Shown here piece by piece: positions 25,616-34,699 of a stretch of DNA of 64,000 nucleotides (position 1 is the first letter of the stretch; every line of letters starts with the position of its first letter). The stretch covers positions 1-64,000 of the forward strand of contig JAGAOZ010000006.1 in NCBI GenBank assembly GCA_017623505.1. The letters are read 5' to 3'. The position numbers were made by a program, and so were the translations under genes. The notes under the pieces were generated by a model. The model worked only from the letters and a program-made list of their open reading frames with translations, did no database searches and was not told where the DNA came from. This DNA is from Alistipes sp. (GTDB lineage: Bacteria; Bacteroidota; Bacteroidia; Bacteroidales; Rikenellaceae).

Positions 25616-26356
25616 TTACTCTATGAATTTTATAATCTCTACACCTTCACGCTCCCTGAGAACTCTCGCTCTGCGACCCTCTTCAATTATTAAGTCGGTA
25701 ATCTCTCCAGCTATCTCTACTCGATAGGTCCCGCTGGGCGGTAAAAGTTTCTTGTTGTCAATATTTACAATCTCTCCACGTTGGTCAATTGCAGCCTTAA
25801 TCAGATATGGCTCAGCGAGCAACTGAGCGGCTCTCTGCATCATTCCTTTGGCTATAAGTTGTCGAATAATCGTAGAGCTGACTTTGCTCTCTTGAACCAG
25901 GTGCTGCTCCACCATGTGTATCTTTAGCTGCTCGGCTCGTGACTCCAGATAATTAAAGTCGCCCTCCTTATTGTGTCCGAAACGGTGGTTATATCCCACG
26001 ACCAAAGTGCTGATGCCTAACGGCAAGATATTCTCCTCGATAAACTCTATTGGTCGTTTTTGGCTAAAATCTTCAGTAAATGGTACGACGATAAGATTGT
26101 CAATACCCTGCCGCTCAAGCAGATATATCTTCTCTTCTAATGTGTTGAGTAGCTGTAAATTAGCTCCACTGCCAAGCACGTATCTCGGATGTGGGTCGAA
26201 TGTCAGAACGACGCTCTGGGTGTTTTCTCTTTTAGCCAACGCAACGACCTGCTGTAACAGCTCTCTATGGCCGCTATGTACGCCGTCATACGAGCCCATT
26301 GTGGCGACAGCTTGGCTGAACTTGGGAAGATTATCGAATCCGTAATATACCTTCAT
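25616..26356 (-). CDS. RibF-like FAD synthetase with a reduced riboflavin kinase domain
   Basis: A 246-residue protein; ordinary bifunctional RibF has about 305-315. The N-terminal FMN adenylyltransferase domain is complete: TMGSYDGVHSGHRELL (about 20-35), LTFDPHPRYVLG, VGYNHRFGHNKEGDF and SSTIIRQLIAKG. After it only about 60 residues remain, and the riboflavin-kinase signature GxxxGFPTAN is absent. Thus FMN to FAD conversion is likely intact, while phosphorylation of riboflavin is doubtful. Its ATG overlaps the rex stop by one base (TAATG), so it is co-translated with rex. A separate full RibF elsewhere would explain the loss. Confidence 0.85.
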   Translation of the reverse strand: MKVYYGFDNLPKFSQAVATMGSYDGVHSGHRELLQQVVALAKRENTQSVVLTFDPHPRYVLGSGANLQLLNTLEEKIYLLERQGIDNLIVVPFTEDFSQKRPIEFIEENILPLGISTLVVGYNHRFGHNKEGDFNYLESRAEQLKIHMVEQHLVQESKVSSTIIRQLIAKGMMQRAAQLLAEPYLIKAAIDQRGEIVNIDNKKLLPPSGTYRVEIAGEITDLIIEEGRRARVLREREGVEIIKFIE

Positions 26357-27006
26357 TATTTGTCGTTGTTTTCGTCACTCTCCTTGACGAAGTATGCAAC
26401 CTTCTCAAGAATTGTCGTGATGTCATAGTTCTCGGCAACGATTCCTTGTGGGAAATTCAGCGGTGCTGAGGTGAAATTCAACACGCCCTTTATTCCGGCA
26501 TTAATTATCGGAACAACCAACGTAGGGGCAACTCTTGTGGGCGATGATATGACAGCAATACTAATATCCATAGCCGAAACCACCTCCTCGAAACGCTCCA
26601 TGTGGTAGCAAGGTATATCGTCTATTGTAGAATCCACTTTTGCGGGGTCTACGTCAAATGCACACACGATACGCAACTTAAGCCCTTTGCCATTGAAATA
26701 TTTAGTGATAGCTTGACCTAAGTGGCCCATACCTATCACAGCCACATTCATCACACTCTCGCTGTCGAGTATTCCGTTGATAAACTCAATGAGTACCTTA
26801 ACATCATAGCCCTTCTTTGTGTCGCTTGAAAATCCAATAAGCATCAAATCTCTTCGTACCTGTACTGCCGTTATGCCGTGCATACCTGCCAAGACGTGTG
26901 AGAATATATGCGTTACCCCCTGCTTGTGGCATGAGAGCAATGTGCGACGATACTCGCTAAGACGTTCGATAGTCTTCTCCGGAATATTATGAGTCAAGTT
27001 TGACAT
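26356..27006 (-). CDS. rex: Redox-sensing transcriptional repressor Rex
   Basis: A 216-residue DNA-binding repressor that senses the NADH/NAD+ ratio. The N-terminal winged helix (about 1-80) begins with IPEKTIERLSEYRRTL and has the recognition region GITAVQVRRDL. The C-terminal Rossmann domain has the dinucleotide motif VIGMGHLGQAI followed by VCAFDVDPAKV. Rex usually blocks fermentation and respiratory genes when NADH is low. I could not find a convincing Rex operator next to it. It is coupled by overlap to the ribF-like gene and lies 3 bases after the LysM gene. Confidence 0.94.
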   Translation of the reverse strand: MSNLTHNIPEKTIERLSEYRRTLLSCHKQGVTHIFSHVLAGMHGITAVQVRRDLMLIGFSSDTKKGYDVKVLIEFINGILDSESVMNVAVIGMGHLGQAITKYFNGKGLKLRIVCAFDVDPAKVDSTIDDIPCYHMERFEEVVSAMDISIAVISSPTRVAPTLVVPIINAGIKGVLNFTSAPLNFPQGIVAENYDITTILEKVAYFVKESDENNDK

Positions 27007-27009
27007 CTG

Positions 27010-28896
27010 CTATTGAATTGTTATTTTATAGTTAGGGTTGTAGTTTACCCTTATCCACTCCTGATTGACGTATATCTCACCTGCCTCTTTCTGTGAGAAC
27101 TTATACGTGGTAAGCAGAGGAGTATATTCTGTGCCAATCAAGCTGTTGGCTATATCCGAGCGCATAGCCTTGCCAAAGATAATTGCCGTGTCGTAACCTC
27201 TGTAAGAGTATAGGCTTGGCAGAGTGTTATACGATGCTATGTATCGTCCATCAAACTCGCGAATCAAACGTGTGTTACGCTTTGCGTGGTAGGTCGAAAC
27301 CATCACAACATTATTCTTGAAGTATATGTTTGGGTCGATATTTGCAAATCTGCTCCAACGAGATGTACCCAAGACGGTATGCTGTGTGGCGCGTAGACCT
27401 CTATCTCGAACAGAGGTCCTGGCCGATGATAGCGTACCTAAAATTCTATCCACATCGGTTTCATTGCTTGCCAAAACGATAAACAGACTTGGACGACTGT
27501 TCTTTAGTGCCGAAGATACATCTTTCATACTTGGTGCGCCATCCTTAGGTGTGAAGATGGAGCTGCGATTGTATGAATAGGTATATGATAAATACTCCTT
27601 ACCTTGCAGCTGCTCCAAAATCTCCTTCTCGAAAGCTTTGTCGTAACTCTCGGCGTAGATAAGGTAAATATCTTTACTGCCATCCAGCAGGTCGGCAATC
27701 TTATCATATTTCTTCTCTGCATTGGGCGATAGCTGGAAGAGTGCTGAACTTCGCTCCACCTCGATACTTGCCAATGGCGATACGACAGGGACTTTGTTTA
27801 TCTGTGCGTAATCCAACACAGGCTTTAGCTCATCCTCATAGACAGGACCTACAATCAGATTTGCGCTCTTTATCTCCTCGCCGCTGACAATCTCCTCTAC
27901 CTTCAGTGGGTTATGTGCAGTATTGTATAGCGTCAATATCGTCTTGTGGCCATCGGCCTTCAAATCCTCAAGACCAAGTAAGAAACCTTGATAGAACTCC
28001 ACGAAATTAGGGCTGATTTTGCCATTGACGTTCAGAGGCAACATAAGTGCTATGTTAAGCTCCTGCTCCGGTGTAAGAGGCTCGAAAATAATGTTTTCAT
28101 GAGCAGAGTTTCTCTCCTCAGGCCAAGCCGCCAACTCGTGAGCAAGACCCATAGCGTCGAAATCTATGGTATCATTCTTATGAACAGCATCCTCTGCAAG
28201 GGAATCCTTTGGTGCTGGATAACGCACCACTGCGCCCTCCTTTAGGCCATTCGATACGTCGTTCAACTGAGCGAACTCAGCCTCGGTGATGCCAAAGCGG
28301 CGTGAAAGCGAATAGATGGTCTCCTTAGCTTGAACAACGTGGTATTGATAACCGTCGTCAGTCGCAGAATTCAACTGCTCGGTATACTCTATGATTTGAT
28401 TCTGTGCCTCCTCTTGTGTAGACTCGCCCATCTCGGCCTTACGTATCCAAACAACATCGCCGATAGATAAGTGATGAGGGTCTACCTCCGGATTATCCGT
28501 TCGGATGACATCGACAGAAATCTCATACTTGCGGGCTATCGCATAGAGAGTCTCCCCCTCAGATACTTTATGTTGTACAAAATTCTTCTTCTTGCGCTTC
28601 TCGGGGCGTGCTTTCTTCTCAACCAAAGGAATCTTTATCGTCTGGTCGATTTTGAGTGTAGCCCCCAACTGCTTATTATGCTCTTTGATAACCTCCTCCG
28701 TGACGCCGTACGCCTTCGCTATTGAGTATAACGTGTCGCCATCCTTTACCGTGTGAACATAGAATTTCTGTCCGTTGATAAATACGATGGTCTCGGATTT
28801 CTCTATCTCTGGGGCTAATGAAACAGCATAGCTTGTTGCCGCATAGACAACAAATGCGAGAGTTGTAAGCGCTCGGAATAATCTCATAGTCGTCAA
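27010..28896 (-). CDS. LysM-repeat protein with a periplasmic-binding-fold domain
   Basis: A 628-residue secreted protein. A signal peptide ends near residue 24; a start three codons later (MRLFRALT, 28887) is equally possible. Three LysM modules occur at about 48-92 (VKDGDTLYSIAKAYGV), 110-152 (VSEGETLYAIARKYEI) and 185-230 (VQAKETIYSLSRRFGI), binding glycan strands of peptidoglycan. The C-terminal half (about 285-628, starting LNIALMLPLNVNG) has the type I periplasmic-binding fold seen in branched amino-acid receptors and LpoA. That pairing suggests an LpoA-like wall-synthesis regulator or sensor, as inference. It lies within the dnaN run. Confidence 0.82.
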   Translation of the reverse strand: MTTMRLFRALTTLAFVVYAATSYAVSLAPEIEKSETIVFINGQKFYVHTVKDGDTLYSIAKAYGVTEEVIKEHNKQLGATLKIDQTIKIPLVEKKARPEKRKKKNFVQHKVSEGETLYAIARKYEISVDVIRTDNPEVDPHHLSIGDVVWIRKAEMGESTQEEAQNQIIEYTEQLNSATDDGYQYHVVQAKETIYSLSRRFGITEAEFAQLNDVSNGLKEGAVVRYPAPKDSLAEDAVHKNDTIDFDAMGLAHELAAWPEERNSAHENIIFEPLTPEQELNIALMLPLNVNGKISPNFVEFYQGFLLGLEDLKADGHKTILTLYNTAHNPLKVEEIVSGEEIKSANLIVGPVYEDELKPVLDYAQINKVPVVSPLASIEVERSSALFQLSPNAEKKYDKIADLLDGSKDIYLIYAESYDKAFEKEILEQLQGKEYLSYTYSYNRSSIFTPKDGAPSMKDVSSALKNSRPSLFIVLASNETDVDRILGTLSSARTSVRDRGLRATQHTVLGTSRWSRFANIDPNIYFKNNVVMVSTYHAKRNTRLIREFDGRYIASYNTLPSLYSYRGYDTAIIFGKAMRSDIANSLIGTEYTPLLTTYKFSQKEAGEIYVNQEWIRVNYNPNYKITIQ

Positions 28897-28900
28897 AAAG

Positions 28901-29674
28901 TTAATTGCTTTGTTTGCAACGAATATAAATCTCAGTAATTATTTTCTTGGTGTAGAGTGGAAAATCACCATTCATCATCCAACTGTAATAACCTGGGTCT
29001 ATCGAAGTGAAGACCGAGGCAACAGTTTTACCCTTATACTTGCCGAAATTAAATACCTCCTCACCTTTGTCGTTAAATACGATTCTTCCCGCATAATCGG
29101 CGACCTCGCCACGCGAAGAGAACTCCGCCAAAGCCTCAACATCGTTCTGCAACTCAGGATACTTGTCCAGCTGAGCTTTCAGCACCTCGTATGTTGCCAT
29201 GGTGTCGGCTTGAGCCGAGTGCGCCTCCTCCAAATTCTTGCCGCAGTAGAATTTATACGCCGCAACGAGTGTGCGTTGCTCCATCTTGTGGAATATGTTT
29301 TGCACATCTATAAACTTGCGTTTGCGCAGGTCTACATCTACACCTGCCCGCATAAACTCCTCAACGAGTACCGGCAAATCGAATCTGTTGGAGTTAAAAC
29401 CGCCAAAATCGCACCCCTCAATAAACTTACTGAGGGATTTGGCTATCTGAGCAAATGTGGGCTCATCCTTGACATCTTCATCCGTAATATGGTGTATGGC
29501 TGTCGCCTCGGCAGGGATAGGCATCTGCGGATTGATTCGGCGTGTGCGCACTATCTCCTCCCCGTCGGGCATAACCTTTACCATCGAGATTTCGACTATA
29601 CGATCTTTGGCTGTATCAACGCCCGTTGTCTCCAAGTCGAAGAAGACAATCGGGCGCTTAAGATTTAGTTTCAT
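28901..29674 (-). CDS. DnaQ-family 3'-5' exonuclease with ExoX-like tail
   Basis: A 257-residue DEDD-family exonuclease. Exo I is FFDLETTGVD with the catalytic Asp and Glu, Exo II is FNSNRFDLPVL and Exo III is AHSAQADTMAT, the HxAxxD form. Beyond the nuclease domain (about 1-175), a small C-terminal domain carries FGKYKGKTVASVF...YYSWMM, the pattern found in ExoX-like C-terminal or DUF3820 modules. It probably acts in proofreading or repair. It lies 9 bases after dnaN, which fits a role near the replisome, but a true epsilon subunit lacks this tail. Confidence 0.88.
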   Translation of the reverse strand: MKLNLKRPIVFFDLETTGVDTAKDRIVEISMVKVMPDGEEIVRTRRINPQMPIPAEATAIHHITDEDVKDEPTFAQIAKSLSKFIEGCDFGGFNSNRFDLPVLVEEFMRAGVDVDLRKRKFIDVQNIFHKMEQRTLVAAYKFYCGKNLEEAHSAQADTMATYEVLKAQLDKYPELQNDVEALAEFSSRGEVADYAGRIVFNDKGEEVFNFGKYKGKTVASVFTSIDPGYYSWMMNGDFPLYTKKIITEIYIRCKQSN

Positions 29675-29683
29675 ATTGCGTTA

Positions 29684-30808
29684 CTATGCGTTAATCATCA
29701 TAGGCATCAACAACATCAGAGCCTCACTACCCTGCTTGTCGTCGTATACAGGCTTAAATACGCCTGCACGTGTTGAGTCTGCCAACTCTACAACTACCGT
29801 TGGAGTCTCGATATTTGAGAGAATCTCCACAAGGAATGTAGACTTAAATCCAATAGTGACAGGAGAGCCCTCGTAGCTGCAAGAGATAGTCTCGTTTGCT
29901 GATACAGAGAAGTCGATATCCTGAGCTGTCAGATTAATCTTATTGTTGGCAATATCCATGCGGATAAGGTTTGTTGTTGGGTTAGAACATACTGCCACGC
30001 GCTTAATGCCGTTTACGAACTCCACGCGGTCAATCAAGACCTTATTTGGGTTGGCAGCAGGAATTACAGCGTTGTAGTTAGGATAGTTACCCTCGATAAG
30101 ACGGCAAACCAACTTAAAGTTCTTCAAATCGAATGTGGCGTTCTTAGCGTCGAAGCCGACAGCCACAGGCTCGTCCTCCTTCAAAAGCAGGTTCTTGAGC
30201 AGGTTGGCAGGCTTCTTAGGCAAAATAAATGACGCGGCAAAGTCATTCTCGCTTTCAGATGAGAACTTAACAAGCTTATGGGCGTCGGTAGCCACGAAGG
30301 TCAATGCGCTCTCCGAGAAGTCGAAATATACACCATTCATCACAGGGCGCAACTCGTCGTCGGCCGTAGCGAAGATAGTCTTATTGATACCGTTTACAAG
30401 CATATCGACGTCGAGGGTGATGTTCTTGCTCTCAGCTCCCAAAGATTGTGTTGCAGGGTAGCTTACTGCGCTGGCTCCCGGAATTGAGAGGTGTCCGCTC
30501 TGCCATGTAATCTTAATCTCCCAAGTGCTGTCGTTTACCTCGATTGTCAAAGGCATCTCGGCGAACTCCTTAAGTGAGTCGAGCATCAACTTGGCTGGAG
30601 CTGCGATAACACCCTCCTGCTCTACGTTGTCTACCGTAATAGAGCCGATGAGTGTGGTCTCCAAATCCGATGTTGTTACCGTAAGCTTGCCATCCTTGAG
30701 CTCCATGAGGAAATACTCCAGGATTGGAAGTGAACTTTTGTTGCTTATAACTTTACCTGTTGTTGCCATGAGTGACAACAGTGCTGAACTTGATACTGTA
30801 AATTTCAT
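29684..30808 (-). CDS. dnaN: DNA polymerase III beta subunit (sliding clamp)
   Basis: A 374-residue clamp of three similar domains of about 125 residues that dimerises into a ring around DNA and tethers polymerase III. The start MKFTVSSSALLSLMATTGKV, the interior PAKLMLDSLKEF and EGNYPNYNAVIP near the domain 2-3 boundary, and the C-terminal LMPMMIN are typical of the family. It is placed in a run with a nucleoside phosphorylase and an exonuclease, not with dnaA/recF/gyrB as in many bacteria. Confidence 0.96.
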   Translation of the reverse strand: MKFTVSSSALLSLMATTGKVISNKSSLPILEYFLMELKDGKLTVTTSDLETTLIGSITVDNVEQEGVIAAPAKLMLDSLKEFAEMPLTIEVNDSTWEIKITWQSGHLSIPGASAVSYPATQSLGAESKNITLDVDMLVNGINKTIFATADDELRPVMNGVYFDFSESALTFVATDAHKLVKFSSESENDFAASFILPKKPANLLKNLLLKEDEPVAVGFDAKNATFDLKNFKLVCRLIEGNYPNYNAVIPAANPNKVLIDRVEFVNGIKRVAVCSNPTTNLIRMDIANNKINLTAQDIDFSVSANETISCSYEGSPVTIGFKSTFLVEILSNIETPTVVVELADSTRAGVFKPVYDDKQGSEALMLLMPMMINA

Positions 30809-30838
30809 CTTTATTTCTGTTTTTTATTTGTTTTACTC

Positions 30839-31720
30839 TTATAATGTTGCCAGCTTGTCCAACGCCATACGTATCATGCGCTTAACAAAAGGCTTATAGT
30901 CTGTACAAGCATCCAACGCCACGCGCTGTGCTATGATGGTGCAAAGCGTCGTTACGCGGTGGCCCATCAATGTTCCCAGACCTGCGAGGGCTGAACTCTC
31001 CATCTCAAAGTTGGTGATACGACGTCCCTCGTACTCAAACGACTCTATCTTCTCATTTAGTGTAGGGTCTACCGGTTGCAGGCGTACCCAACGGCCCTGA
31101 GGAGCATAGAAACCAGGGGCTGCGATGGTGATGCCTCCTATTGTCGAATCCTTGAATAGCTCCCACAGCTCGGGTGTAGAGTCTATAAAATAAGGCTTTG
31201 GCAGCAACTCATTCCAGCCGGTGTGCTTCATAAATGCCTTCTCAATCTCCAAATCACAGACCTCGTTACGACCTGCGTAATAATTCAGCAAGCCGTCAAA
31301 ACCTACCGAAGTACGGGCATAAACCACATCGCCGACCTTGATGTCAGGCTGTAAAGCCCCAGACGTACCTAAGCGTACCAATGTCAGCTGACGCTTCTGC
31401 TCCTTTACCTGTCGAGTCTTAAAATCTATATTTGCCAAGGCATCCAGCTCTGTGACCGAGATGTCGATATTTCCGATTCCTATACCTGTTGAAAGTACAG
31501 TCATACGTTTGCCTTTATAGAATCCTGTGACGGTGTTAAACTCTCTGTTTGACACTCTGCACTCTACCGAGTCAAAGTTCTCTGCAACCATCGCCACTCT
31601 ACCCGGGTCGCCCACGAGCAACACTATATCTGCCAGCTGCTCCGGCAATAAATGCAAGTGAAATATTGAGCCGTCTTCGTTGATAATCAACTCCGAAGAG
31701 GGAATTACACGATTTTGCAT
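30839..31720 (-). CDS. Nucleoside phosphorylase (uridine phosphorylase-like)
   Basis: A 293-residue enzyme of the PNP/UDP family, which splits nucleosides with phosphate to a free base and ribose-1-phosphate. LVGDPGRVAMVAENF near residue 36 is the phosphate-binding segment, STGIGIGNIDISVTEL and LVRLGTSGALQPDI follow, and NFEMESSALAGLG carries the ribose-binding Glu and Met. The 293-residue length exceeds that of E. coli Udp (253). It is the first gene of the eight-gene minus-strand run, 30 bases before dnaN. Pyrimidine preference is likely but not certain. Confidence 0.88.
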   Translation of the reverse strand: MQNRVIPSSELIINEDGSIFHLHLLPEQLADIVLLVGDPGRVAMVAENFDSVECRVSNREFNTVTGFYKGKRMTVLSTGIGIGNIDISVTELDALANIDFKTRQVKEQKRQLTLVRLGTSGALQPDIKVGDVVYARTSVGFDGLLNYYAGRNEVCDLEIEKAFMKHTGWNELLPKPYFIDSTPELWELFKDSTIGGITIAAPGFYAPQGRWVRLQPVDPTLNEKIESFEYEGRRITNFEMESSALAGLGTLMGHRVTTLCTIIAQRVALDACTDYKPFVKRMIRMALDKLATL

Positions 31721-31805
31721 AGTAGAAAAATTATTTGTTAAACTTTTTTATATGGCATAAAAGTAATATATTTACATCGAATTACAAAGAAATTCGCCTT
31801 TTTTT

Positions 31806-31813
31806 TATATTTG
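31806..31813 (+). promoter_or_regulatory. Promoter -7 box upstream of glmM
   Basis: TATATTTG matches TAnnTTTG and lies 21 bases before the ATG at 31835. A longer in-frame start at 31811 falls inside the box and is rejected. Confidence 0.6.
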
Positions 31814-31834
31814 TATCACTTAAAGAATGGTTAT

Positions 31835-33223
31835 ATGACACTCATTAAGTCCATATCGGGTATCAGAGGTACAATAGGTGGTGAGTTGGGTGAAAATCTC
31901 ACACCTATCGATATTGTTAAATTTACCACTGCTTATGTGCGTTTTCTCTCTGAGAAAAATAACAGCAAAAGGCTTACCATAGTTTTGGGACGCGATGCCC
32001 GTATCTCCGGCGAGATGGTCTCGGATATTATCGAGGGTACGTTGCTCGGTTGCGGTGCTGATGTGATAAACGTCGGTATGTGTACCACTCCGGGTACCGA
32101 GATGGCCGTTATTACCCATAAGGCGGACGGTGGTATTATCGTTACCGCCTCACACAATCCTAAGCAGTGGAATGCACTGAAATTGCTGAATGAACAGGGC
32201 GAATTTCTAAGCGATGCGGAGGGTAAGCGAGTGCTTGCTTTGGCTGATGATTGCGACTATCTCTACCCCGAAATAGATGCTATCGGCAAGGTCTTGTTGC
32301 GTGAAGACTTTAACCCACTTCACATCAAGCAGGTTCTCTCACTCGATATGGTTGATGTCGAGGCTGTTAAGGCTCGTCACTTCAAGGTGGTTGTAGATGC
32401 TGTAAATTCCATTGGAGGAGTTGTAATTCCACAGCTTTTGCGTGAGCTTGGTTGTGAGGTTATAGAGCTTAATTGTGAGCCTAATGGCGAGTTTGCTCAT
32501 AACCCCGAACCACTCCCTCAACACCTGACAGAAATATCGGATGTTATCCGTCGTGAAGGTGCCGATTTGGGTGTTGTCGTAGACCCCGATGTCGATAGAC
32601 TTGCCCTTGTCTGCCAGGACGGTACGATGTTTGGCGAGGAGTATACTTTGGTGGCTGTGGCGGACTACATCCTATCGCATAAGGTTGGCAATACTGTGTC
32701 TAATCTGAGCTCTTCGCGTGCTTTGCGTGATGTTACCGAGAGCCATTCGGGTAGCTACTCTGCTTCGGCTGTTGGCGAGGTCAATGTGGTTGCAATGATG
32801 AAGCAGACGGGGGCTGTTATCGGTGGCGAGGGCAATGGTGGAGTTATCTATCCTGAGCTCCATTATGGACGTGATGCGCTGGTAGGTGTTGCTCTGTTCT
32901 TGAGCCATTTGGTGGCTAAAGGATCTGCGATGACAGAGCTTCGTGCAGGCTATCCTTCATACTTCGCTTCGAAGAATAAAATCGAGCTTACAGAGGCTAT
33001 TGATGTAGATAAACTTCTGCTTGAGGTAAAGAGTCGTTACTCTACTGAGAATGTGAATGATATAGACGGAGTGAAAATAGACTTTGCCGAGTCGTGGGTG
33101 CATCTGCGTAAGTCCAATACAGAGCCTATTATCCGCATCTATACCGAGGCAAAATCGCAGGCCGAAGCAGATGCTTTAGCCCAGAGATTTATCGCCGAGA
33201 TTAAGGCTATTTCCGACTTGTAA
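31835..33223 (+). CDS. glmM: Phosphoglucosamine mutase
   Basis: A 462-residue alpha-D-phosphohexomutase. The phosphoserine loop is TASHNP (about 100-105), the magnesium site is DPDVDRLALV, the sugar-specificity loop is GGEGNGGVIYP, and the C-terminal phosphate-binding loop is RKSNTEPIIRIYTEA. GlmM converts glucosamine-6-phosphate to glucosamine-1-phosphate for UDP-GlcNAc, feeding peptidoglycan and lipid A. A phosphomannomutase/phosphoglucomutase specificity cannot be excluded without comparison. The start MTLIKSISGIRGTIGG agrees with the family N-terminus. The M20 peptidase follows 23 bases later. Confidence 0.88.
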   Translation: MTLIKSISGIRGTIGGELGENLTPIDIVKFTTAYVRFLSEKNNSKRLTIVLGRDARISGEMVSDIIEGTLLGCGADVINVGMCTTPGTEMAVITHKADGGIIVTASHNPKQWNALKLLNEQGEFLSDAEGKRVLALADDCDYLYPEIDAIGKVLLREDFNPLHIKQVLSLDMVDVEAVKARHFKVVVDAVNSIGGVVIPQLLRELGCEVIELNCEPNGEFAHNPEPLPQHLTEISDVIRREGADLGVVVDPDVDRLALVCQDGTMFGEEYTLVAVADYILSHKVGNTVSNLSSSRALRDVTESHSGSYSASAVGEVNVVAMMKQTGAVIGGEGNGGVIYPELHYGRDALVGVALFLSHLVAKGSAMTELRAGYPSYFASKNKIELTEAIDVDKLLLEVKSRYSTENVNDIDGVKIDFAESWVHLRKSNTEPIIRIYTEAKSQAEADALAQRFIAEIKAISDL

Positions 33224-33246
33224 ACAAACCTTAAAATTATATTTAT

Positions 33247-34614
33247 ATGCAAAAAGTTCATAACTATATTGCCGACAACAAGGAGCGTTTCATCGAGGAG
33301 TTGTTCGAGTTGTTGCGTATTCCGTCAATCAGTGCTCAATCGGAGCATAAACCCGATATGGTACGTTGTGCCGAGTGGTTGGCTGCTGCTTTGGTAAAGG
33401 CGGGTGCGGACCGTGCGGTGGTGATGCCTACCGACGGTAATCCGGTGGTCTATGCTGAGAAAATTATCAATCCTAAGGCAAAGACCGTCTTGGTCTATGG
33501 TCACTACGACGTTATGCCGGTAGACCCTCGCGCAGAGTGGCGTACCGAGCCATTTGAGCCTGTTATTAAGGATGGTCGTATCTGGGGCCGTGGTGCTGAT
33601 GATGACAAGGGACAGCTCTTTATGCACGCCAAAGCTTTTGAGGCTATGTGTGCTACGGATTCTCTGCCTTGCAACGTGAAGTTTATGTTGGAGGGCGAGG
33701 AGGAGATTGGCTCTCCAAGCCTTTATAAGTTCTGTGAGCAGAATAAAAAACTCTTGAAGGCTGATATTATCCTTGTGTCGGATACATCTATGATTTCGCT
33801 CTCTACCCCATCTATCACTTGCGGTCTGCGTGGTTTGACCTATATGGAGGTGGAGGTGACAGGTCCGAATAAGGATTTGCACTCTGGTCTTTTTGGCGGT
33901 GCTGTTGCCAACCCTGCCAATGTGCTGACTCGTCTGGTGTCGTCGCTCGTGGATGATTGTGGTCGCGTAACCATCCCTGGTTTCTATGACGATGTTCGTG
34001 AGCTTACCGACTCGGAGCGTAAGGCATTCAATAAAGCTCCATTCTGTCTGCGTCAGTACAAGAAATCGCTTGAGATTGGCGATGTAGAGGGTGAGCAGGG
34101 CTATACCACTATGGAGCGTACGGGTGTCCGTCCATCACTCGACGTGAACGGTATCTGGGGCGGTTATATCGAGGAGGGAACAAAGACTGTCATCCCATCT
34201 AAGGCGTCGGCAAAGATTTCTATGCGTCTGGTGCCTAATCAGAGCTATAAGAAGATTGCTAAGCTCTTCGAGAAGCACTTCAAGGCTATCGCACCTAAGA
34301 GCGTGAAGGTTGTGGTTAAGGATTTGCACGGTGGCGAGCCTTACGTTGCTCCAACAGATATGGCTGCATATAAGGCTGCTGAGAAGGCTATCGTCGATAC
34401 CTTCGGTAAGAAGCCGTTGCCATTCTATTCGGGCGGCTCTATCCCTATTATTAGCGGTTTTGAGCGCATCCTGGGCATTAAATCGTTGCTTATAGGTTTT
34501 GGCTTAGCGGAGGATGCTATCCACTCTCCAAACGAGAGCTATGGCTTGGAGCAGTTTGATAAGGGTGTGAATACCATCCCGCTATTCTATAAATATTTCG
34601 CCGAGAGCAAGTAA
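33247..34614 (+). CDS. M20-family metallodipeptidase
   Basis: A 455-residue di-zinc peptidase. Metal-site motifs are VYGHYDVMPVDP (about 80-91), the bridging Asp in GRGADDDKGQ, and the catalytic Glu pair in LEGEEEIGS. A dimerisation lid domain (about 190-340) and a C-terminal His (FGLAEDAIHSPNE) complete the family pattern. It is related to carnosinase-like dipeptidases (M20 family, ArgE/DapE/CPG2 superfamily). There is no signal peptide, so it probably processes dipeptides in the cytoplasm. It is likely transcribed with glmM and ends at a strong terminator. Confidence 0.92.
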   Translation: MQKVHNYIADNKERFIEELFELLRIPSISAQSEHKPDMVRCAEWLAAALVKAGADRAVVMPTDGNPVVYAEKIINPKAKTVLVYGHYDVMPVDPRAEWRTEPFEPVIKDGRIWGRGADDDKGQLFMHAKAFEAMCATDSLPCNVKFMLEGEEEIGSPSLYKFCEQNKKLLKADIILVSDTSMISLSTPSITCGLRGLTYMEVEVTGPNKDLHSGLFGGAVANPANVLTRLVSSLVDDCGRVTIPGFYDDVRELTDSERKAFNKAPFCLRQYKKSLEIGDVEGEQGYTTMERTGVRPSLDVNGIWGGYIEEGTKTVIPSKASAKISMRLVPNQSYKKIAKLFEKHFKAIAPKSVKVVVKDLHGGEPYVAPTDMAAYKAAEKAIVDTFGKKPLPFYSGGSIPIISGFERILGIKSLLIGFGLAEDAIHSPNESYGLEQFDKGVNTIPLFYKYFAESK

Positions 34615-34639
34615 AGCATAAAAAGAAGCTGTCTAACAA

Positions 34640-34680
34640 AAAGGGCGGGTCTAACAAGTTTTTAGACACGCCCTTTTACT
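34640..34680. terminator. Bidirectional terminator between M20 peptidase and alkaline phosphatase
   Basis: AAAGGGCGGGTCTAA (34640-34654) and TTAGACACGCCCTTT (34662-34676) form a 15-bp stem with one mismatch and a 7-base loop. T- and A-runs flank it on either side, and the convergent genes lie on each side. Confidence 0.8.
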
Positions 34681-34699
34681 TTATTTTAGACTTTACATC

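Noticed and set aside
28910-29668. 252-codon plus-strand ORF opposite the exonuclease
   Set aside because: It mirrors the exonuclease codons and resembles no protein family; the sense frame has all Exo motifs.
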